Part shown: positions 23,761 through 34,600 of the stretch, piece after piece
Layout of the letters: each line of letters opens with the position of its first letter
How positions within the stretch are numbered: the first letter of the stretch is position 1
Assembly (NCBI GenBank): GCA_941918925.1
Contig: OW799234.1
Location: forward strand, 10,011,001 to 10,075,000
Direction of reading: 5' to 3'
Origin: Phyto melanocephala
Lineage: Eukaryota > Arthropoda > Insecta > Diptera > Rhinophoridae
DNA length: 64,000 nt
Notes under the pieces: generated by a model
Told to the model about the DNA's origin: nothing
Database searches by the model: none
What the model saw: only the letters and a program-made list of their open reading frames with translations
Translations under genes and position numbers: made by a program

Positions 23761-25469
23761 TTCACTAACTCCAACAACTCCACAAAGCCACGATCTGATG
23801 ATTATAAAGTCCATAATTTCATAAAAGAGCTCTCCTACATTCTCCAACCAGCCTAGATTTGACATAATGTCTTTTAAAGGCTTTAAAACCCATCCGAAAA
23901 CTCTACAATATAATTCCTTAGGAATTACAATTCGGTTTCCTTAGGCAATTCGGCTTCTTTGTTTTAGATTATGTCGTGCTTGCCTGGTATCGATATTATT
24001 TTTGAACGTTCACAAATTGCATGCGATTTTATCTCATTTGCAGGATTGCAGGATATTTCGAGATTTTACTTTTTTGTTCATTAGGATCCTAATAATTCTT
24101 TACCTATCCCTAAACATACGAATAAGAGTCTGTCTCGTCCATATAATGCCTTCCGTAATTGCCATAATCTCAGCCCAAAACATTGTGCTCAGGTAGATGA
24201 ATGTATTTAACCCTCTTTTTTATTATTTAAGTTCTATTTTCAATGTGTGTTCAAAGTTTCATAAGAATCTGTTGGGAAAGCCCTTGAAACTTAATTATAC
24301 TTTATATGGGCGTGGCCATATAAAAATGAGACATGATTAGTGATAAAGGCAAAAGCAAATAGTCTGTAGGTCTTTGTAAGTTAATATCTTCGAATTATAT
24401 GCCACATTTTCTGGCCATACTCAATCAGCAACACTAAACAATAGAAGAAAACTAAGAGCCATTAGCACGGCGCAAGTAGAAATGAAATGAAAAAGTATTA
24501 AGCGCATCCAAGGAAGCCGACAATCGGAGCGAAAAAAAAATACATGGAGAAGGATAATCTTACAGGGATTTAAAAGATTAAGTAAATCGATGGCTGAAAT
24601 TAAAGTAAGAAAGAATAAGTTGAAATAACTTTGTTACCTTGTTTAAAATGTAAAGAAAAAAATGGGCGTGTCACTTCCCACTTTTCTATTCTATAACCCG
24701 GGACTTTAAGTCTTGCAATTGTTGATAATTACGTTATAATATTTCATTACATTGATGCAGGTCTAACTAAATAAGAAAAGTTTATTAAAAGCACAATAGA
24801 TAGATGGCAAACAGAATATATATTTACAATGAGTGTGGAAGACGTAAAAAACTCCTGTGGTTTTATTATCAACATTATAAGTACGTTTTCTGACCGGCTC
24901 CTAGCATCAAGTGGAACGAACATTTTTTTTTTTGTTGTTAAACAAGATTAAACTTGAGTGTTGTTGGCAAAAGAAAAACACACAAAAAAACCCTCCAAAA
25001 CTAATGAGAGGTTTTTCTACTTTTCAACAAACAGTGGAGAAAATAAACGAAAAAGTTTTGGTTTTTGTTTTTTTTTTTCATTAGTACAACAACACAAATG
25101 AGACTCATTTAATTGCATTAAAAATACAATTTTAATTAAGAATTTGTTTCGCCTGTATTCACAGGCATTCAAGTTCAACAAATCTGTTTTAAGCTGGCAT
25201 GTAAATAGTATGTATGTGTGTATGTATGTATATAACACAAACAACAAAATAAACCTGCAAAGCGATTTGTCTATTTTGTTATTACGTTTGTTACACGTGG
25301 AAATATTGGTAATATAAACCCCTATAAATTATGTTCGTCTAATTCTGTTTTTATTCAAATTTTTACGCGTTTCCAAAAAAAATATTTCTTTCTGCATTTA
25401 TGAGGTTTAATTTAATGGGTCTAATGTATGCATGTACAATATTTGAATTCTCTGCCGATATAGGTTAGA

Positions 25470-25913
25470 CGACAGGTTTTTTGCAAAGAAACGCGCTTCA
25501 TAAGATTAAATTTAAGGGTAAAATGAGGAGTGTGATTACAGTTCATACGGAGTTGAGATCTCATCTAGCTCGCATGAAACTGTCTGAGGAGACGACATGC
25601 AGAGCATGCGAGGAAGAGGATGAGACTTTGATACACTATCTCTGTCATTGTCCTGCGTTTGGGCATATTAGACGCAAGATACTATGCTGAATTTGGAGTA
25701 CCTGAGAAACTCGAATTGGAGATCCATAAGGAATTACATTGAGGGGACTGAGTTCCTGGAATAGTCCGATATTTATGGGAATTTATGATTATGGGTTTAA
25801 ATTAGGAATTCCGGTTCCCACATGGAGCACACAACATGTCAGCTGGTCATAAGTGTATACCTGTCATGGGTTTGGGCTTTTAGTGCCCCTCCTTTTCAAC
25901 CTAACCTAACCTA
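25470..25913 (+). mobile_element. Jockey/R1-type LINE 3' end, including its 3' UTR tail
   Basis: Reads ELRSHLARMKLSEETTCRAC, then EEEDETLIHYLCHCPAFGHI: the C-terminal Cys-His knuckle after RNase H. A short 3' UTR follows, with ATAAGTGTATACCT and TGGGTTTGGGCTTTTAGTG, ending in CAACCTAACCTAACCTAA. That UTR is what the SINE at 10827-11055 carries as its tail. Confidence 0.8.
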
Positions 25914-26720
25914 AGGGTAAAATGATGATGAGCCGACAGCTAAAGAATTATACGCAAAACCCAAAAACCGACAATGGTCTTAAAGAAGCCAAATATCGTG
26001 CAGCAACGCTTCAGGAAATCGGGATTTTAAGACCCATACTTGTAAATTAAGTAAATCGATGAAAGACATATATAGGGACTCCTTAACCGTTTACTGGGCA
26101 ACTAATAAAAAGCCTTGGGTGTCAACTGAGCTTTTTACCGAATAGTTTTATAAATATTTTATACCAGGAGTTTGTCGCTATATGAACTTTAAAGGTAGTG
26201 ATTTAGAAATTCTATGTAGACATTACATCAGGTCATCCTCATTTAGAGCATCCGAATTTCAAAAATTTTTTTTCTGCCTCCAACAACACAACATTGTTAA
26301 TACAGCCGCTGGATCAAGGAGTTATTTCAACTTTTAAGATCTACCTTGTAAAGTAAACTTTTTTGTACACTTCAGATTAGCTAATTAAAGATACAAATTT
26401 AGAACTTAAAGAAGAGAGACAAAAATTATTATTGCTATTAGGGACTGTATCAAACATGCTGGATGAACTTTTTCAGAATTAATAACATCAATGTTACAAG
26501 CATGTTGGAAAGAAGTTTGGCCAAAATGTGTTAAAAGTACCAGACCAATAATTTCTAACATGGCTGAGTATTCCAATATCATAACAATAGCTCTTAATGT
26601 TAGAGAAGAAGCTTTGTTTTTTTACCCTTACGGCATTGACAATTCGAAAAGGACTCCAAATGCCAGCTAAATTGGGCAAACATTTTCGCAAGCATTTGAA
26701 AGTGTTTAAGTGCTTTTAAA
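25914..26720 (+). mobile_element. Pogo/Tigger (jerky-type) transposase relic
   Basis: Read across frames: YRDSLTVYWATNKKPWVSTE, RYMNFKG, then the block corresponding to LDNAPGHP, NTTSLIQPLDQGVISTFK (26280-26340) and LLLAIRDCIKHA. DQGVI..FK is diagnostic of the DDE_1/pogo superfamily. Several frameshifts make it dead. Confidence 0.75.
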
Positions 26721-27230
26721 TTTTATGATTTTTGTCATATATTTTTCTTAATTAAATCCTTTTTTTTTGTTAACCAAACATAAAAGTGTTAAGAAACATG
26801 ATTTCGAACTATAAAGGGATTCCTCACCGTTTTTTACACGATTTTTTTACGCGAGTTTTCAAGGACTATATCTATTGCGTAGAAACAGAACTAGGTGTGT
26901 TTTGTGAAACCATTAATAATTTTAAGACGATCTATTATATCATTTCCTAGATTTGTCTTTTGAAAATATGCTGAAGCTCGTTGGAAAGAAACTAGGAGAA
27001 GAAGATTAAGACAAAAGATCACAGACCACTCATGACTCGTGTCAAACTGCTTTGTCATCAAGAAGAGACTCATACCACAACTTATCTCCAAATTGTTCTG
27101 TGAGAAATGGCTTTTCGTGCGTTGAGAGGAACCAACGGTGCGCATAATCGACCTTTTAAAACCACTATTTCCAACAGCATTATCAAATATTAGTCCCAGT
27201 TTACTTTAAAGAATGAGGATCGAACATTTA
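26721..27230. other. Non-coding, weak trace of an old transposon
   Basis: No clear motif. The tail may be the 5' portion of the mariner that follows. Confidence 0.35.
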
Positions 27231-28045
27231 GACCACATCGAACATGTAGTAAAGAGAATGTTGGAGCTGCAGCGGAAGACGCCAAGGCCGTGGCGAATTG
27301 GTTCGTCGTCGTTCTCAGGAGCTTGGCTTGTCGTATTCGACAACTGGGCCCTAAAGCGTACAAAATTCATTTTAAGCAAGAACTGAAGCCATGCGACTTA
27401 AACTTGCGTCTTATTTTTAGCGAATGGGCTCGGGAAAATCTCAATGAAAATCCAGTGTCTTATCATGTAGTTTTGTTCAGTGATGAAGAACATTTCTGGC
27501 TCAATGAATACGTTAATAAACAAAGTTGTCGTATTTGGGCTGATAAGCAATCCGAAGACAACCAATAGCTACTATTACATTCATTTGAAATAACGGTATG
27601 ATGTTGTTTATGGGCTGATGAAAACTATTCGACTTAGAATGTTACCGTCTATGGTAGCCATTATCGCACTTTGTTAAAAGTCAACGAGCTTCATGAAATT
27701 CTAGCGCATGGTCTCGGCAAGCTCGACTTTCAACAGGACAGTGCTGCGAGCCATACAGCGAGTGAAAGAATGAAATTCTGGAGAAATCATTGTGGTGAGC
27801 ATTTAACTTTACATTTTGCTAGTGTAAGTTGGCCCCCTAGATCATGCATTGTCACACCTTTGGATTATGTTTTCTGAAGATATGCAAAATCTAAGGCCTA
27901 CAGGAAAAGCCATGAACGATTGAACTTTTGGAAGCAAACATTACTCGTGTTATTCGCGAGAAAACCATTCGCTATGCTCAAAAGATTAGACCTTTCGAAT
28001 GGACCACTTCAGACGTAGTCATGGCCAACATTTATAAGATATAAT
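27230..28045 (+). mobile_element. DD41D (rosa-like) mariner relic, most of the transposase
   Basis: Block 1 (27290-27568) reads YKIHFKQELKPCDLNLRL and VVLFSDEEHFWLNEYVNKQS, holding the first catalytic Asp. Block 2 (27671-27877) reads LDFQQDSAASHTASERM and SVSWPPRSCIVTPLDYVF. Between Asp of QQDS and Asp of PLDY there are 41 residues. Frameshifts between the blocks and a mutated stretch make it non-functional. Confidence 0.75.
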
Positions 28046-28139
28046 TTTCAAAAAGTAAATGCCATAAACTGTGCTTTTAACCGATATTTAAAACTTTAAG
28101 TTCACTTCTAAACTTTTGTGTTTTATTTTACATCATAAA

Positions 28140-28483
28140 TCAAACCTCACGGCGAATGTTTGCTGTTGAAAATGAGCTTGATCAGTTAAGAAGAAACAGC
28201 TCTCATGATTATACAATTTCGCGATTAGAAAAGTGGGCAGTGCCACGCCCATAAAAAGTAACTTATCATTTTTAGCTACTTGCACTAGATCGATTTTTCT
28301 GAAACTTTGCACACACATATTGAGCTGTCATGACTGTATAATTTCGTGATTAGAAAAGTGGCCAGTGCCACGCCTATTAAAAAGAGTTATAATATTAAGC
28401 TTTTTGCACTTGATATTCAATTAAAATTCAGAATGCAATTTTATTCATTAAGGGGCGTAGCAACGCGCGCCGGTCTTGGCTAG
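28140..28483 (+). mobile_element. Helitron-like 3' end, 5'-truncated
   Basis: Ends GGTCTTGGCTAG before T, preceded by the GC-rich hairpin region GTAGCAACGCGCGCCGG. Two 126-bp spaced units carry GATTAGAAAAGTGG.CAGTGC (28221, 28347). No TC-type start is visible. Confidence 0.6.
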
Positions 28484-28555
28484 TTATTTATAAAGAAACA
28501 TTTCATGTTGGGTATACAAAATTCGGCCCAACCCAGTAAAACGCTTTCACGGCTT

Positions 28556-28561
28556 TTTATT
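28556..28561 (-). terminator. Polyadenylation signal of the downstream vanin-like gene
   Basis: AATAAA on the minus strand, about 46 bases past the stop codon at 28607. It is the first canonical hexamer after the stop. Confidence 0.5.
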
Positions 28562-28606
28562 TTATATGAAAAAATAAAAAAAAAAAATATTAATAAAAGA
28601 GTGTTA

Positions 28607-31600
28607 TCAATTCAAGAGAATTGAAATAAAATTTAATTTTACTAAACCAAATAAGATAAAAGTAATTATTAAGCCATCTCCCCTGTTAGCAAAAGCAGAC
28701 GAAGCTTTTTCATAATACTGGCCATAAATACCAAAAGTCATAACATTAGTTTGCTCTTTGTTCAATTTCAAAATCACCTCATAGTCTTGCCTATAAAAAT
28801 ACATTGAAATAAATGATTTCGCATAAAAGAAATATGATTTTATTTCCATTAAATTCTACTTACTTTTGTTGTCTCTTCGACCAAATTACTGCCTCATGTT
28901 TAAGGGGATATAATTGATCATTCACCATAGAGGGCATTATTAGCAGTTTATTTGCTTTGGGAAAGAGGCCTTTAATGATAATGTTTTTGAATAAAACACT
29001 TTCTGTTGCTAAAGCTTTGCCACAGCTACTGGGCTCTTCATTGGCACAGGCATACAGCGCACACACTTTAATATCACTCCATTCCTCCTTTTCATAACTA
29101 CGCCGGCCATCAAATATACCCACACGATATTGAAAATTAACTCCCAGCGTATTGTTTACAATTTTGGCCTGTATTTCAAAGGAACAGCACACATTGCCAT
29201 CGCATAAATGTCTGTTAATGTTTGTCTCAACTGTTGCTAATTCAAGCAGCACCGAATTGTAATTTGCAATTTGTGGATCTTGCAAGAGGCGTAATTTTGT
29301 ATTAGCTAAAGGTTGTTTAGCTAATGCTGTAGTGGCTGCAGGCATGAAGTTTGAACCTTTTTTCGGCACTCTAGCCTTATAAAGTTTACGTTCACCATCT
29401 TCACTGGCCATGACAGAAATTAAGTCTCCTAATTCGCCTGAGTAGATGCCACTACCAGTCATACCCCATTCAGGATAACTGGCACCAGCTGCTAGCAAAT
29501 TTACATTATTACCCCAGGCCCAACCATGTTGTAATTGAACGGCTAGAAAATTAATAGTGTAAGAGTCAATTTATATAGATTTAAGTGAACAATTATAAGA
29601 AAACACAATTTATTTTAATTTTTAATAAGTTATTTTAATATGTTTTGGAAAATACTTACAAAGATGCTTTATAATTATGCAGACCTTTTTAAAATATGCC
29701 TTAACTGCCGTATTAATAAAAAATGTTTTAGGTATATTAAAGGCTTATTTAACAGATGTTGTACAGAAATTCAAATTCAAATGAGCCTTCAATAAACCTA
29801 AAATATTTTTTATAAATACGGCAGTAAGTTTTTATAAAAGAGTAACGTAACCGACTGACTTACTGATTCTTCTCGAAAGTAAAAACCTAGAGACTTGAAA
29901 CAGTGGGGCCCTCTTTTGATATAAAGCTCCACTAAGAAGGGATGGTTGGAAATTCTAACTTTAAGGGGGTACTTTTTTGTGCCCTATTATATATTCCTAA
30001 GATTTTGGAATTTTTTATTTTCAAATTCTTATGTATAAAGCTAAAATCCCACTAACGGCGCAGTGTACCGATTTTCGTCGCAATTTCATGTGCCGATATT
30101 TTAAAAATACAACAATCTGCAAACGAAATCGTGCTATCTATGGGCAATCAAAATCAATTGTGATGCGCCGATATTGTGAACACTAGTGTTCACAACATCG
30201 AACAAACAAATGGTTAAATATGCGCCGACTTTTGTTGGCAATCGTGTTTTGAGCGATATGAGCCGAAAAAGTTTGTCACAATATGCACGATATTGTGACC
30301 GCTCAAAATATGTCGTGCACTTTTTTTAAATGTGCTTAAGCACGATCAAAATCGGTGCACATTGTGCTTTTTCCGACGATAGTTGGGATCTTAGCTTAAT
30401 GTACCCCTTAATTGTCCATCTTTTTGAAACTTAAAAAAATTCTTTTATTATATGAATTAAATATTAGTATCGCCCACTAGAATATGAACAATTATTCAAT
30501 TTTTATGAAATTTTTAAAAATCCCTAGGGGGACAAAAAAGGTACCTCAAACTGTCAAATACCAGAAAATGTGTATAATTCATAATTACTAAGCCAATTCA
30601 GATAAAGTTTGTTATAGGCATTTCTCTAAATATATAAAATTATGTAATTTATTGAAACTTGAAGCAGATGCATAACGAGATAAAAAAGGGAAAATTCGAA
30701 GAAATAGTTTGGTACTTTTTAGTACATATTGGTTTCTATGCAAAATAAGTCCATTTTTTCACAATTAATGAAAATTATGAAAAATAAAAACTTAGAAACT
30801 TGAAGTCCAAGTTGAAGTTGAAATTGATAAGGGGCTCATAATGGTACTTTTCTCCATTTATATGGTACTTTCTGTATTTTTACGTTTATGGATCTAGATT
30901 TTTAAAATTAGCGAACTATAGATCCTAATTAATATTGAAAATATATTGGGCGGACCGAAAAGGTACTTTTTCCATTTGTATGGTACTTTTAGGGTCTTCA
31001 ACGTTTATGAAGCTAGAATTTTGAAATTAAAGACTATGGATTTGAGGTGCTTCGAAAAAATATTAATCGATTAAAAATATTATGGGCGACCAAAAAGATA
31101 CTTTTTCGCATTTGTATAATACTTTTTGTGTTTTCTACGTGAATAAATCTAGATTTTATAAACTATAAACTACTTGTCCGTGGTGCGACTACAAATATTA
31201 TGGACGATAGTTTTTTAAACATTTTATTAACAACGTAACATATTGGGTGCTTTTTTTCAAGGCATATAAAATTTTTTAAAAATATAACACAACAAATTCA
31301 ATGGAACGACCAAATGTTTGACTATATTAGCCACATATTCCATTGTATTTAATATTTGAAAATAATTGCTGGTATATGGCCTCCGTGACTGCGTATTACA
31401 AACGCTATACAAGTCGATCGACCTTGAAAACTTTTTTTAGATCATACTCGGTTTTATTTCGCCATAGTGCGTCGCATGTGAGGTTCTAAATAAATCGATG
31501 CTGGTTTATCAGCATAGAACAGAAGTTTGACGCACCCCCCCTAAAAAGTAGTTCAATGGTGTCAAATCACACAAACGAGATGACCAATTCACAGGTTTAT

Positions 31601-34600
31601 TTCTCTCTGTATAGCATATTGCGTAATCTTGTTGCAACCATTTCTTCTTTAAATGATTTGCAATAATATGAGATATAAAAAAATTATGAATCATTTGCTT
31701 GTAGCATTCGCATTTACGGTAATGCTAGATCCGACTTCGGATTTTAAGACAAATGGGCCAATGGCGCCATCGGCATGTAGACCACACCGAACAAAGATTT
31801 TACCAGATTTCAATAAAGTCTCAAAAGTCTCATGAGGATTGGCTCTCCCCCACCCAAAACGATATTTCTGCTTGTTCACATACCCCTTATGCCAAAAAAT
31901 TAGCCTCATCACTGAAGATAATTTGAAAATAAACATCAGGTTCTTGACTTTCTACCATCAAAAACTCTAACTCTAAAATGACTGGAATTACAACTACAGA
32001 TGTACAAACTTTGTGAATCACCAACGAAAATGTAATCTCAGTATCAGCAAATCAATGATTTGTTTAATAAAAGGAAAATTGTTTTAGAATAATTTTTCCT
32101 AAAGTTTAAGGAAATGGCCAATAAAGATAACATAACAAAACCACAAATAACATTAAGAGAACACATTTTCAAAATAGACAATACAAATTTAAATAAAACA
32201 AAATTAGTGTTGCTAAATGAGGTCAATCACATAAAAAGTTACGTCATAATTATAGAAAAGATTTGAAAATGATACCATAATGACCCTGCAGAGGGTGGTC
32301 AATCAGCTTAAACTTTAAATAATATGAAATGATATTGCTATTATTAAGAAGATATTACAAAGGAAATATAGGGAATATAATAATTGAAGTCAAAAAACTT
32401 TAAGCATTAACTTGAAATCAAACGATAATTATGTGTTGTGCTATACATAAGTAAGTACTGTACTTGCTACCATTGTTAATTGGTATTGTTGTTGTAGCGT
32501 TTACACTCAACACAGTGTCTCCATCGATGACTAGATGTGTTCCTACGAAACATCGACAAGGCAGTTATTAAAAAATTTGTCATTATCTTTAATATGGTGA
32601 AAAGGTGTAAAGTTTATTTAAATGCTATTATCTCTTATGTGCTGTTTTAAGAATGCGAACGATTACTTTGAGTGGACGTTTTGCGTGTAACTTGTTTTTG
32701 TTACAATAACAAATTACTATCATCACAATCGTCATTAATTTGGATTTATAAAAAAATTTAATTTGTGTAACTGTGAGCTTTATGTCTTGCTTGAGTTTAA
32801 ATTGCTTTAATAAACAAGTTTTTTGTTTGTGTATTTATTTTTTTGAAATATGATCTAGGCCATGGTATATTCACGTGTAAGTTGACTACACATACATAAC
32901 AGTGAATATTTGACAAAACAACTTATATTGAATTTGCAAATATTTCAGGAGAGCAAAAAAACAAAATACACGATAACTCAAGAAAAAAAATTAAATTGAC
33001 AATTTTAAACATGGTAGAAAAATAGAAGGTACCCAGCAAAAACTTGCTCTTACTACACAACATACTTTTCAATGACTATTATATACCGCCTGTCTTACTA
33101 AGAAGTGATTTAGTAATGACTTGATTTATACTTTTTTATACCTTTCACCTGTGGTGCACAAGGGTATATATAGCTTTGTCATTCCGTTTGTAATTTCAAC
33201 AATTTTCATTTCCGACCCCATAAAGTATATATTTTCTGAAAGCTTATGAATAGAGGAGTCGATTAAGCCCTGACCGTCTGCCCGTCTGTCCGTGTGTTGG
33301 TTGAAATCAACTTTTTGAAGCAACTATATGTTCCTCAGATCTCTATATGGTATCAATCTCTTGGAAATATCCAGGAATGAATCGCTATTGAAATTCAGCA
33401 CAATCGCCCCATAACTTTCTGAGATATGAGCAAAAAACCACGACCACCTCGTTTTTTCACAATTACAACAACAACCTACATACATACTGGTTAAAGTAAA
33501 CGAGGCATCGAATTCCAGCTGAGCCAAAAAAAAATTTTTTTATTAAATATATTATTTATATTTTATTATTTTTTTTATATTTTTTTTTAATTTTTTTGCA
33601 AAATTTTTAAAAAATTTTAAAAAATTTTTTTTAAATATTTTTTTTAATTTTTTTTGTAATTTTTTTTATTATTTTTTTTTATTTTTAATATATTTTTTTT
33701 GACTTTTTTTTTATTATGTTTTTTACATGTATGTACGTATTTTATATGAGATGAATGGTGATACAAACAATTGTTACTGCATGACTACACGTTGTGAAGG
33801 GTATATAAGATTCGGCACGGCCGAATATAGCACTGTAACTTGTTTTTTTTGAAAATGCTATAAAAACAAACTCTGAATATTTTCTGTATGGCACGTAGCG
33901 CCGTCCTGTTGAAACCAAATGTTGTCAATATCCTCCTCTTCAATTTTTGTGAACAAAAATTCGTTCAACATGGCCCGATAACGATCGCCATTGACTGTAA
34001 CGGCCACTCCTTGCCAATGGCCCAATTATGGCTCTAGACCTAAATCCGCTCCAAACAGTGACTTGTTTTGGGTGTATCGGGTTTTCAATGTATGTATAAA
34101 ATTCGGGCGATTCATATAGGCCCAACTATATTGTGCTTTTGCTGGCTTAAGCAAATGTGCGAATACATAAAATTAAATGTATACAACTATATTATACTTA
34201 AGAAAATTTTCGTCAAGTGTCATTTGCTTAAGCAAACAGCGACTCTGATCGTACTTTGCTTACGAAATTAGCTATTCATTTGATATGTACACACTGTTGC
34301 ATTATTTTGCACTTCTTTATTAATGTTAGCATTTGTTTTTCAAATTAGTGAAAAAAGTTTTAAATTTTTTTGTTTATGGTAAAATACTTATACATTTTAC
34401 ACATTAAATCATAATTTTGTCACAATATCGATATATTTTTGCAAAAGTACAAATATTTGCAACTAATCATAGTAAGTATTTAAGTTTAAAAAGAACAATA
34501 TATCCACCGACAAGTCTTCAAAAAATTGCTAAAGCATTTGACAGACTTTTCGTTGATTTTTGACAGCAGCTTAAGCCAGCATAAGCATAATATAGTTGGG

